DNA of 13,222 bases from positions 1 to 13,222 of the forward strand of contig JAHEOA010000166.1 of NCBI GenBank assembly GCA_018609825.1. Reading direction: 5' to 3'. Below, in pieces: positions 1 to 5,926 of the stretch. Position numbers and translations under genes: made by a program. This DNA is from Candidatus Bipolaricaulota bacterium. Its GTDB lineage: Bacteria > Bipolaricaulota > Bipolaricaulia > RBG-16-55-9. The notes under the pieces are model-generated. The model worked only from the letters and a program-made list of their open reading frames with translations, did not search any database and was not told where the DNA came from. Each line of letters opens with the position of its first letter. Within the stretch, counting starts at the first letter, position 1.

Positions 1-452
1 AGCGCGACCGCGCCCGCGATCCCCATCTGCCAAATGTCGGCTCCGGAGACCCCAAGAACGTTGCCGAAGAGGAAGTGCGTGAGGTCGACGGCGTAGCTGT
101 TCGCCGACGAGATGAGCGCGATGCCGAGGGCAAACATGGCCGCGAAGAGGATGCCGATGGCGGTGTCCTCCCGGAGGCGGGCCGCCTTGCTGACGACGCC
201 GATGCCGAGCGAGACGAGGATCGCGGTCGCCAGTCCCCACCAGAACAGCACCCCGCGTGTCGCGCCCGTGACCAGATACCCGGCGGCCAATCCGGGGAGC
301 ACGGAGTGGGCCAGCGCGCTGCCGAAGAACGCCATGCCGCGCAGCACGACGTAGGTGCCGACGACCGAGCAGACGATCCCGACGATCACGGCCGCGATCA
401 GGCCACGGACCATGAAACCGAACTGCAGCGGCTCGAGGAAGCCCTCAATCAT
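1..452 (-). CDS. Metal ABC transporter permease (ABC-3 family, ZnuB/MntB-like), 3' end outside window
   Basis: This is the integral-membrane subunit of a zinc or manganese importer; it forms the channel that takes metal handed over by the binding protein encoded at 1262-2206. The visible part is 150 residues from an ATG at 452. It shows alternating hydrophobic segments (about residues 14-36, 50-62, 70-88, 97-117 and 138 on), the family-typical N-terminal stretch GTYVVLRGMAFFG followed by ALAHSVLPG (residues 32-54), and LREDTAIGILFA (93-104). Family members are usually about 270-300 residues, so roughly half the gene lies beyond base 1. The start overlaps the ATPase stop by 8 nt (ATGATTGA), which points to translational coupling in one operon. 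Zinc versus manganese cannot be decided from the permease; the Zur-like regulator next door favours zinc. Confidence 0.93.
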   Translation of the reverse strand, partial: MIEGFLEPLQFGFMVRGLIAAVIVGIVCSVVGTYVVLRGMAFFGSALAHSVLPGLAAGYLVTGATRGVLFWWGLATAILVSLGIGVVSKAARLREDTAIGILFAAMFALGIALISSANSYAVDLTHFLFGNVLGVSGADIWQMGIAGAVA

Positions 453-1224
453 CGGGCGAGCTCACCGACTCGGAAAACGACGCTCGGCCGCCGTACGCCG
501 CCGCGACTTGGCTATCCGCAAGCGTCTCTTCGGGCGATCCAAAGCCGTAGAGCGCCTTGTTGAGTAGCATAACCCGATCGAAGCGCTCAGCGGCCAGGTC
601 GAGGTTGTGGATCGTCACCAGGCTCGTGACGTTCTGTTCGCGTAGCACCTCGAGGATCTCCCAGATCTCGCGCTGGGCGTTGACATCCAGCCCGGTGAGT
701 GGCTCGTCCAGGAGCATTAGCTCGGCCTGCTGAGCCAAGGCTCGGGCGATGAAGACCCGCTGCTGCTGGCCGCCGGAGAGCTCGCCGATCGGGCGCTCGG
801 CCAGGTGGGCGATGCCGACGGTCTCCAGGCTCTCCCGGACCCGTTGTCGATCGTGCGCCCGCGGCCAACGGAACAGGCCCAATTGCCCGATCCGGCCCAT
901 CAGCACGACGTCGAAGACGTTGACGGGGAAACGCCAGTCGATCTCGCCCCGTTGTGGCACGTAGGCCACGCAGACGTGTCTCGCTGGCCGGTGGCCATAG
1001 ATAAGGATTCGACCCTGAGTGGGCTGGAGAATCCCGGCGACGATCTTGAGCAGCGTGCTCTTGCCCGCGCCGTTGGGCCCGACCACGGCGACCTGCTCGC
1101 CCGTCTCCAGTTGGAAGGAGAGCTCGTCGAGGGCGACTTGGTCGCCGTAGCGCAACGTCAGGTCCTCGGCCTGGAGGATCGGCCGGTCCGTGTCGTGCCG
1201 AGCGCGCCAGTCCCGTCGTTTCAC
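445..1224 (-). CDS. Metal ABC transporter ATP-binding protein (ZnuC/MntA-like)
   Basis: A 259-residue ATPase that powers metal import from the cytoplasmic face of the permease. Visible motifs in order are Walker A GPNGAGKST (49-57), the Q-loop with YVPQ followed by DWRFPVNVFDVVLMGR (88-111), which is characteristic of metal-type ABC ATPases, the signature LSGGQQQR (149-156), Walker B LMLLDEP (169-175) and the H-loop histidine in VTIHNLD (H206). All catalytic residues are present. The frame stays open upstream into the binding-protein gene. I chose the GTG at 1224 because it follows a GGGAGGGG Shine-Dalgarno-like run and leaves a 37-nt gap after the upstream stop (1262). It is the second gene of the operon, and its stop overlaps the permease start. 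Confidence 0.93.
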   Translation of the reverse strand: MKRRDWRARHDTDRPILQAEDLTLRYGDQVALDELSFQLETGEQVAVVGPNGAGKSTLLKIVAGILQPTQGRILIYGHRPARHVCVAYVPQRGEIDWRFPVNVFDVVLMGRIGQLGLFRWPRAHDRQRVRESLETVGIAHLAERPIGELSGGQQQRVFIARALAQQAELMLLDEPLTGLDVNAQREIWEILEVLREQNVTSLVTIHNLDLAAERFDRVMLLNKALYGFGSPEETLADSQVAAAYGGRASFSESVSSPDD

Positions 1225-1261
1225 CGTATTCTCGACCCCTCCCGGAAGCTGCCAATGGGCA

Positions 1262-2206
1262 TTATTCCGCGTCCCGGTCGAGCGCGTCAACGATGGCGTT
1301 GACGTTGAACCGCATGTGCGCCAGATACGTCGGGGCCGGCCCATCGGGGCCGCTGAGCGAGCCGGTGAACAGCCGCACGATCGCCACCCCGGTCTCCTCG
1401 GCCACTTGTTCAGCAACGTCGGGACGGGCCGTGTTGCCCACGAAGATGGCCGGGACGTTCTCCGCGCGGATCACCTCGATGGTCTTGGCGACGTCGCGGG
1501 CCGAGGGCTCGGCGTTGTCGCTCAGATTCGGAATGACCGCGCCGAGGAACTCGAAGCCGTAGCGCTCGGCGAAGTAGCCCCAGGCCCGGTGATCGGCCAC
1601 GATCTTGCGCTCCTCGGGATCCAACTCGCCCACCCGTGCCTCGATGAACGCGTCGAGTTCGGCCAGCTTGCCCTGATACCGCATGGCGTTGATGGCGTAC
1701 TGCTCGGCGTTGGTCGGGTCCAGGTCGACGAGCACCTCACGGACGTTGGCGGTCCAGATCGCCACGTTGGCCGGGTTGAACCAGGCGTGCTGGTCGACGG
1801 CGTCGCCGAGCCGGCGCGTGGGAATCCCGTCCGAGACGCGCACCAGGTTGATCGCCTCGCCGGAGGCGTCGACCGCGTCGTTGAGAAACGTCTCGAAGCC
1901 GAGTCCTTGGGCCAGCACGACGTCGGCGTTCGCCATCTCTCGGAGCATGTTCGGGTTCAACGACACCGCGTGCGGGTTCTGGCCAGGCTTCAGGAGGACC
2001 TGCGGATCGAAGGCGTCCCCGGTGACGTTGCTCACCACGTTGCCCAGAATCGTCGTGGTGACGACGACGTGGACGTCATCGTCCGGCGGAGCCTGGGCCT
2101 CGTCCGACACGGGTCCGCTCAAGGCCACGGCCAGCGCAAGCGCGCCCATGAGCGTGGCCCCGACCCGGCCCGGTCCTGGCTGCGTGACATCCGAGCTGTC
2201 CGCCAT
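1262..2206 (-). CDS. Metal ABC transporter substrate-binding protein (ZnuA/TroA/PsaA family)
   Basis: A 314-residue extracytoplasmic binding protein that captures divalent metal and delivers it to the permease. The start ATG at 2206 has a strong AAAGGAGGG site 5 nt upstream. Residues 15-31 form a hydrophobic segment followed by an A-Q-A site at 37-39, so it looks like an ordinary signal peptide; no lipobox cysteine is present, unlike many Gram-positive homologues. Cluster A-1 histidines are visible: H79 in GQNPHAV, H140 in DQHAWFNP and H206 in VADHRAW. The fourth ligand of PsaA/TroA is an Asp in a FTDS-like motif; the equivalent stretch here reads LFTGSL (279-284), so that ligand seems to be Gly, with D288 nearby. 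There is no long His-rich loop as in Gram-negative ZnuA. Zinc or manganese specificity is open. Confidence 0.92.
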   Translation of the reverse strand: MADSSDVTQPGPGRVGATLMGALALAVALSGPVSDEAQAPPDDDVHVVVTTTILGNVVSNVTGDAFDPQVLLKPGQNPHAVSLNPNMLREMANADVVLAQGLGFETFLNDAVDASGEAINLVRVSDGIPTRRLGDAVDQHAWFNPANVAIWTANVREVLVDLDPTNAEQYAINAMRYQGKLAELDAFIEARVGELDPEERKIVADHRAWGYFAERYGFEFLGAVIPNLSDNAEPSARDVAKTIEVIRAENVPAIFVGNTARPDVAEQVAEETGVAIVRLFTGSLSGPDGPAPTYLAHMRFNVNAIVDALDRDAE

Positions 2207-2253
2207 TTGCCCTCCTTTCGAATTGGGGTGCCAAGTGAACGTTCCAAAACAAA

Positions 2254-2268
2254 TGAGATTCCGTATCA
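2254..2268 (-). promoter_or_regulatory. Candidate Fur/Zur-family operator of the metal-uptake operon
   Basis: Read on the minus strand the 15-mer is TGATACGGAATCTCA. It matches the classical Fur-family 7-1-7 consensus (TGATAATnATTATCA) at 10 of 14 positions, with both outer TGA/TCA arms intact. It begins directly after the -10 box and covers the expected transcription start, a position where a bound repressor would block initiation. The Fur-type regulator gene lies just upstream (2342-2794). Binding by that protein is inferred. Confidence 0.5.
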
Positions 2269-2297
2269 TCTATACCAGGCCGGTCTCCCTTCGTCAA
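2269..2297 (-). promoter_or_regulatory. Sigma-70-type promoter of the metal-uptake operon
   Basis: On the minus strand there is a -35 TTGACG (2297-2292), an exact 17-bp spacer and a -10 TATAGA (2274-2269). The predicted start is near 2262, giving a leader of about 55 nt before the ATG at 2206. It sits in the 135-bp gap between the Fur-type regulator and the binding-protein gene, so the transporter operon can be transcribed separately from its regulator. Confidence 0.6.
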
Positions 2298-2341
2298 CCC
2301 CGTCGATCGGGTTGGCCGAGGAGCTCCCATGCGGACAGGTT

Positions 2342-2794
2342 TTACTCCGCTTGGTCGGAAGGGCGCTGCACCGCCGCACAGCTCGGGCAGAGGCCGTAGA
2401 TCTCCAAGAGATGCCCGCGGATCTCGAAGCCGGTCCGCTCGTGCAGCAGACCTTCCATCTCGCCCACCACGCACTCGTCGATCTCGATCGTCTCGCGGCA
2501 CTCCAGGCAGATCGCGTGATGATGATGCCCAGATGGGGCCAGCATGTAGGTCGTCTCGGTGCCGCCGAGCGTCGAGGACTGCACGAGGCCGAGCTTGGTG
2601 AGCAGCTCCAGCGTCCGATAGATGGACGCACGGCCGACACTGGGCGAGGTCTCATCGACGGCCGCCACGACGTCGGGCGCCGTCATGTGGGAGGGGCCGT
2701 CGATGAGGGCTTTGAGGACTGCGCGCCGGGCCGGCGTGTTGCGATACCCGGCATCCCGCAGGTGCTCGATCAGTTGCTCGATCGGACTGGCCAT
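2342..2794 (-). CDS. Fur-family metal-responsive repressor (Zur-like)
   Basis: A 150-residue cytoplasmic DNA-binding repressor, the usual Fur-family length. An N-terminal winged helix (about residues 1-85) carries the family recognition segment GRASIYRTLELLTKLGLV (54-71). A C-terminal metal-binding/dimerisation domain follows, with the regulatory histidine cluster HHHH (90-93) and two CxxC pairs, C96/C99 and C136/C139, which hold a structural zinc in this family. An HHHH cluster plus the adjacent zinc-type ABC operon favours Zur over Fur, PerR or Mur, but this is not decisive. The start ATG at 2794 has GAGGTG just upstream. It probably binds the dyad at 2254-2268. It lies 48 nt downstream of the DUF2007 gene and may be co-transcribed with it. 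Confidence 0.92.
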   Translation of the reverse strand: MASPIEQLIEHLRDAGYRNTPARRAVLKALIDGPSHMTAPDVVAAVDETSPSVGRASIYRTLELLTKLGLVQSSTLGGTETTYMLAPSGHHHHAICLECRETIEIDECVVGEMEGLLHERTGFEIRGHLLEIYGLCPSCAAVQRPSDQAE

Positions 2795-2826
2795 CGCACC
2801 TCAAGCCTAGTCGGTTGGACAGACGT

Positions 2827-2843
2827 GGGCAACGGCCGTTCCC
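2827..2843. repeat. Short inverted repeat at the DUF2007 / Zur-like gene junction
   Basis: The 10-bp perfect palindrome AACGGCCGTT (2831-2840) is extended by GGG/CCC with a one-base bulge (2827-2843). It overlaps the stop codon of the DUF2007 gene and lies 33-50 nt upstream of the regulator start on the minus strand. It could be a weak terminator, an autoregulatory site or chance; the sequence does not decide. Confidence 0.25.
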
Positions 2844-3076
2844 TAGTCGTCCTGGAAGGGCGCATGCTGGAATTCGCGCAGGAGCATGATCGCCTCGTCC
2901 GTCTCGCGGCGCGGCACGCACAGCTCGATGGGATGGGGATAGAGGAGCGGATACTCGGGCTCGTACTCGCCGCGTGCCATGACGGTGAAGCCCTCGGACT
3001 CCAGGAACTGCTTGATCATGCCGATCTCAGTGCGATTTTCGGAGGCGTAGATGCGGACGAACTCGTGCGGGTCCAT
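2843..3076 (-). CDS. Small DUF2007-type putative signal-transducing protein
   Basis: A 77-residue acidic cytoplasmic protein without signal peptide or membrane segment. The pattern of an N-terminal FVRIYASENRTE, then a helix (IKQFLESEGF, about 21-30), then a strand and a C-terminal ETDEAIMLLREF (about 58-69) matches the DUF2007 fold, a ferredoxin-like alpha/beta domain related to PII/ACT-like signal proteins. The function of the family is not established. The only candidate start is the ATG at 3076, with GGAG 11 nt upstream; AGCATA at 3121-3126 (TATGCT on the minus strand) is a possible -10. It is co-oriented with the Zur-like gene 48 nt downstream, so a link to metal control is possible but unproven. 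Confidence 0.75.
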   Translation of the reverse strand: MDPHEFVRIYASENRTEIGMIKQFLESEGFTVMARGEYEPEYPLLYPHPIELCVPRRETDEAIMLLREFQHAPFQDD

Positions 3077-3209
3077 GCGAGATCACGCTCCAAGGTGTCG
3101 CAGTCGCTCCTGCGTTTGGTAGCATAACGGCGCCATGGTCGCCCATTGCACGCGTCGCCTCTATCGGATCATCGGCATAAGCCTAGGCGGTTGCCGGAGT
3201 GGCCGGGGG

Positions 3210-3236
3210 CCCGGAGGCGGCGGAGCCGGCGCCGGG
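3210..3236. repeat. GC-rich hairpin in the leader region of the CBS-ACT gene
   Basis: The 27 bases can pair end to end into a stem of 10 pairs with two mismatches and a GGA loop (outer arm CCCGG/CCGGG, inner arm CGGC/GCCG). No T-run follows on either side, so it is not a classic intrinsic terminator. It lies upstream of the likely promoter (3259-3288) in the 255-bp gap 3077-3331, which otherwise shows no gene or RNA that I recognise. Confidence 0.35.
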
Positions 3237-3258
3237 TGAGCGGGCCTGACATAGGTCA

Positions 3259-3288
3259 TTGCCCAAAGCCGCGATCTTCTCATACACT
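3259..3288 (+). promoter_or_regulatory. Possible promoter of the CBS-ACT gene
   Basis: TTGCCC (3259-3264), an 18-bp spacer and TACACT (3283-3288). The expected start near 3295 would give a leader of about 37 nt that contains the AGGAGG site at 3316-3321. Both hexamers are only partial matches. Confidence 0.4.
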
Positions 3289-3331
3289 CCGGCGAAATCG
3301 CGACCGAGCCCAAAGAGGAGGACGACTTGCC

Positions 3332-3997
3332 TTGTTTGTGCGCATGTGGATGACCGACGACGTCATCACCGCCAACCCGGACACGCCCATCATGGAAGCC
3401 CGCGACACCATGAAGCAACACATGATCCGTCGTCTTCCCGTCGTGGATGGCACCCGGCTGGTGGGCATCGCCTCACAGGGCGATCTCCAGGAGGCCGGTC
3501 CCTCCGGTGCGACGTCGCTCAGCATCTGGGAGCTCAACTACTTGCTCGCCCGGATCACCGTCGGCGAGGTGATGACGCCGATCGAGAACATCGTGGCGGT
3601 GTCCCCGGACGACACGATCGAGAAGGCCGCGATGTTGATGCGCAAGCACCGCATCGGCGGACTGCCCGTCGTGGAGGACGAGGATCAGCTGGCCGGCGTG
3701 ATCACCGAGTCCGACATCTTCGACGTCCTGATCGAGGCGCTCGGCATCGATCGCGACGGCACACGCCTCACGCTCGAACTGGAGGATCGCCCCGGCTCAT
3801 TGGCGGAGGCGCTGGACATCCTGAAGGGCCACGAGGCCAACGTGCTCAGCATCATCAGCTGCGACGAGTGCCGCAGCCGAGACGATCAGGACGTCATCGT
3901 GTTGCGCATCGATCACTTCGACTGGCGCGGCATCGTCCAAGACCTCAAAGACCACGGCATCACGGTCCTCGACTCGCAGACGACCCCAAAGAAGTAG
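3332..3997 (+). CDS. CBS-CBS-ACT domain protein (AcuB-like)
   Basis: A 221-residue soluble protein with two CBS motifs (about 5-55 and 78-135, each with the RRLPVV/GGLPVV strand and a G-[IV]-[AT]-S/E-D helix start) and a C-terminal ACT domain (about 146-216, starting LTLELEDRPGSLAEAL). CBS pairs bind adenosine nucleotides and ACT domains bind small ligands such as amino acids, so it is probably an energy or metabolite sensor. The partner is not evident. The start is decided by the AGGAGG at 3316-3321: the in-frame TTG at 3332 is 10 nt away and gives an MFVRMWMTDD N-terminus typical of the family. The GTG at 3338 and ATG at 3344 are too far from the site. It converges on the threonine dehydrogenase gene. 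AcuB-type naming is by architecture only; a link to acetoin use is not supported. Confidence 0.88.
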   Translation: MFVRMWMTDDVITANPDTPIMEARDTMKQHMIRRLPVVDGTRLVGIASQGDLQEAGPSGATSLSIWELNYLLARITVGEVMTPIENIVAVSPDDTIEKAAMLMRKHRIGGLPVVEDEDQLAGVITESDIFDVLIEALGIDRDGTRLTLELEDRPGSLAEALDILKGHEANVLSIISCDECRSRDDQDVIVLRIDHFDWRGIVQDLKDHGITVLDSQTTPKK

Positions 3998-4022
3998 GTC
4001 GCTCGGCCCGGGCCGACGCGAC
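3998..4022. terminator. Hairpin filling the gap between convergent genes (likely bidirectional terminator)
   Basis: A 14-bp perfect palindrome TCGGCCCGGGCCGA (4003-4016) is flanked by GTCGC/GCGAC arms with one bulged base. It occupies almost the whole 28-bp space between the CBS-ACT stop (3997) and the dehydrogenase stop (4026). There is no T-tract on the plus strand and only a weak pyrimidine run on the minus strand, so termination efficiency is uncertain. Confidence 0.5.
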
Positions 4023-4025
4023 CGA

Positions 4026-5072
4026 TCAGTCGGGCAGCAGCACGACCTTGCCGCAGTTGCCGGACGCCATCAACTCGAACGCGCGCTCGTGCTCGGACAG
4101 CGCGAAGCGGTGCGTCACGATGGGCTGAAGGTCGACCGCCCCCGAACGCAACAATCCGCGCGCCTGGAACCAGGTTTCCCAGAGCTTGCGGCCGATGACG
4201 CCGTGGGCCTTGATGCCCTTGAAGATGAGGAGGTTGTCGAAGTCGAACTCCATGGCTTGGCCGGGCAGGCCCAAGAGCGCCGCCTCGCCGCCGGGTTTGA
4301 GCAGTTGGAACCCCTCGCGCACGGCGGTCGGCGCGCCCGACATCTCCAGCAGCACGTCGACGCCTTCGCTCTCCGTGGCGTCCATGACCGCGTCGAGGAT
4401 GTTGACCTTGCCGTCGTTGAACGTGTCGTCGGCGCCCATGTCTTCGGCAAGTTGGAGCCGATAGTCGCTGACGTCGGTGGCGTAGACCGAGCGCGCGCCG
4501 ATGGCTTTGGCGACCGCGATGGCCATGACCCCGACGGGCCCACAGCCGGTCACCAACACTTTCTTGGCGCGCAGATCGACCGTGAACGCCGTATGAACCG
4601 CGTTGCCGAAGTTCTCCTGCAGGGACGCGATCTCGAAGGGCATGCCGGGCGGATCCGGCCAGGCGTTGATGGCGGGAACGGCCACGTAGTCGGCAAACAC
4701 GCCGTCCCGATCGACGCCCAGGATGCTCGTGTTCCGGCAGAGATGGCCGCGACCCGTGAGGCACATGTCGCATGTGCCGCAGACGACATGGCTCTCCAGC
4801 GAGACCAAATCGCCCTCTTTGACGGCTGTCACCTCGCGGCCGACCTGCGCGATCTCGCCGCAGGCCTCGTGGCCAACCACCAGCGGCGGATTGAGACGGC
4901 CCTCAGCCCAGGGATCCCAGCGGTGGATGTGCAGGTCCGTCCCGCAGATGGAGCAGGCCTTGACGTTGACGAGCACGTCATGGGGCCCGATCTCGGGCAC
5001 GGGCGCCTCGCGTATGGTCAGGCCGGGCCTCGACTCCGCTTTGACGACGGCTTGCATGCTCGCTGCGGTCAT
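4026..5072 (-). CDS. tdh: L-threonine 3-dehydrogenase (zinc-dependent MDR family)
   Basis: A cytoplasmic 348-residue NAD-dependent dehydrogenase that oxidises L-threonine to 2-amino-3-ketobutyrate. Visible are the catalytic zinc site C43, H68 and E69, the structural zinc cysteines C98, C101, C104 and C112, and the Rossmann motif GCGPVG (176-181). Segments specific to threonine dehydrogenases over other alcohol dehydrogenases are FGNAVHTAF (155-163), LEMSGAP and GRKLWETWFQ, close to the E. coli Tdh GREMFETWY. Length matches the family (341 in E. coli). Starts are ambiguous: the ATG at 5057 aligns exactly with E. coli Tdh, and the ATG at 5072 adds MTAAS; neither has a good Shine-Dalgarno. No kbl (2-amino-3-ketobutyrate CoA ligase) gene, the common neighbour, lies in the window. 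A sorbitol or other polyol dehydrogenase is the less likely alternative. Confidence 0.85.
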   Translation of the reverse strand: MTAASMQAVVKAESRPGLTIREAPVPEIGPHDVLVNVKACSICGTDLHIHRWDPWAEGRLNPPLVVGHEACGEIAQVGREVTAVKEGDLVSLESHVVCGTCDMCLTGRGHLCRNTSILGVDRDGVFADYVAVPAINAWPDPPGMPFEIASLQENFGNAVHTAFTVDLRAKKVLVTGCGPVGVMAIAVAKAIGARSVYATDVSDYRLQLAEDMGADDTFNDGKVNILDAVMDATESEGVDVLLEMSGAPTAVREGFQLLKPGGEAALLGLPGQAMEFDFDNLLIFKGIKAHGVIGRKLWETWFQARGLLRSGAVDLQPIVTHRFALSEHERAFELMASGNCGKVVLLPD

Positions 5073-5084
5073 CACGATGCAGCC

Positions 5085-5114
5085 ATTGTGCCAGAGTGTC
5101 GAACGCTCGCACAA
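5085..5114 (-). promoter_or_regulatory. Weak candidate promoter of the threonine dehydrogenase gene
   Basis: On the minus strand there is TTGTGC (5114-5109), an 18-bp spacer and CACAAT (5090-5085). Transcription would start near 5078, only a few bases before the ATG at 5072, which would fit the lack of a Shine-Dalgarno site there. Both boxes are imperfect. Confidence 0.3.
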
Positions 5115-5167
5115 CGACCCCGATCAGCCGAGCGACGACTGTCATCGCCGTGCGGGGCGCCCTCGCC

Positions 5168-5173
5168 TACACT
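5168..5173 (+). promoter_or_regulatory. -10 element for a probably leaderless ZIP-transporter mRNA
   Basis: TACACT is followed by exactly 6 nt and then the ATG at 5180, so transcription would begin at or next to the start codon. The GAGG at 5175-5178 is only 1 nt from the ATG, too close to act as a Shine-Dalgarno site. No convincing -35 is seen. Confidence 0.45.
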
Positions 5174-5179
5174 TGAGGC

Positions 5180-5923
5180 ATGGCCCTGGTATCGGCGTGG
5201 GACGTGCTCTGGTTCGCGTCGCTCACCGCCCTTGCGACGGGATTGGGTGCGCTTCCGTTTCTGTTCACGCGCGGGCTGAGCCGGCGGTGGCTGGGGATCG
5301 CCAACGCCTTGGCCTCGGGCCTCATGCTCGGGGCCAGCTTCGGGCTGATCCAGGAGGGCCTCAACGTCGGTCTCGGTCGCGTGATGATCGGCGCGCTCAT
5401 CGGACTCGTCTTCATCGTCTGGAGCCACGGCCGCCTCAACGCCGACGAGGAGCTGACGTTGGGAGCGCTACAGGGGGTGCACGCACGCAAGGCGCTGCTC
5501 ATCGTCGGCGTCATGACCGTCCACTCGTTTACCGAGGGCGTCGGCGTCGGCGTGTCGTTCGGGGGCGGCGAGGCGCTTGGCCTCTTCGTCACCCTTGCGA
5601 TTGCCGTCCATAATATTCCCGAAGGTTTGGCCATCAGCCTGGTGTTGATCCCCCGCGGCGTGGCCACGTGGAAGGCCGCCGGGTGGAGCGTCTTCTCCAG
5701 CGTCCCTCAGCCCGTGATGGCCGTGCCGGCGTTTCTGCTGGTTGAGACGTTCAGGCCCGTCCTTCCGGTCGGCTTGGGCTTTGCCGCCGGGGCCATGCTC
5801 TGGATGGTCTTCTCGGAGCTCTTGCCGGAGGCCATCGAGGACGCCTCCCAGAACGCTGTTGCGGTGACCGTGACGGTCTCGACGTTGGCGATGATCGCGT
5901 TCCAGGTGCTACTCAAGGGTTGA
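5180..5923 (+). CDS. ZIP-family divalent metal transporter (GufA-like)
   Basis: A 247-residue polytopic membrane protein, probably with eight transmembrane helices, that imports zinc or other divalent metals into the cytoplasm. The two family-defining metal-binding helices are present: HSFTEGVGVGVSF (115-127) and HNIPEGLAIS (144-153), giving H115, E119, H144, N145 and E148. A late FSELLPEAIEDA segment (about 217-228) is also typical. The loop between helices 3 and 4 (about 84-104) is short and has only H83 and H101 rather than a His-rich stretch. The gene is divergent from tdh and converges on the propeller gene with 3 bp between stops. No Zur-like dyad is visible in the 107-bp upstream gap, so it may not share control with the ABC system. 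Confidence 0.93.
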   Translation: MALVSAWDVLWFASLTALATGLGALPFLFTRGLSRRWLGIANALASGLMLGASFGLIQEGLNVGLGRVMIGALIGLVFIVWSHGRLNADEELTLGALQGVHARKALLIVGVMTVHSFTEGVGVGVSFGGGEALGLFVTLAIAVHNIPEGLAISLVLIPRGVATWKAAGWSVFSSVPQPVMAVPAFLLVETFRPVLPVGLGFAAGAMLWMVFSELLPEAIEDASQNAVAVTVTVSTLAMIAFQVLLKG

Positions 5924-5926
5924 TCG

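Noticed and set aside
75..563. Plus-strand frame of 162 codons at the window start
   Set aside because: It overlaps the permease and ATPase genes on the other strand and has a low-complexity Arg/Asp/Glu composition.
1190..3127. A 645-codon open frame on the plus strand
   Set aside because: It is antisense to the binding protein, Zur-like and DUF2007 genes, is rich in Arg/His/Asp/Val typical of mirrored high-GC codons, and matches no family. The minus-strand proteins have clear motifs and ribosome-binding sites.
3189..3262. A tRNA-like look (GCCGGAGTGGCC and paired GC arms)
   Set aside because: No T-arm GGTTCRANNCC, no anticodon stem-loop and no acceptor pairing could be placed, so it is only GC-rich hairpin sequence.
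4089..5279. A 396-codon open frame on the plus strand over tdh
   Set aside because: It is antisense to a well-supported threonine dehydrogenase and runs into the ZIP gene in the wrong frame; no recognisable domain.
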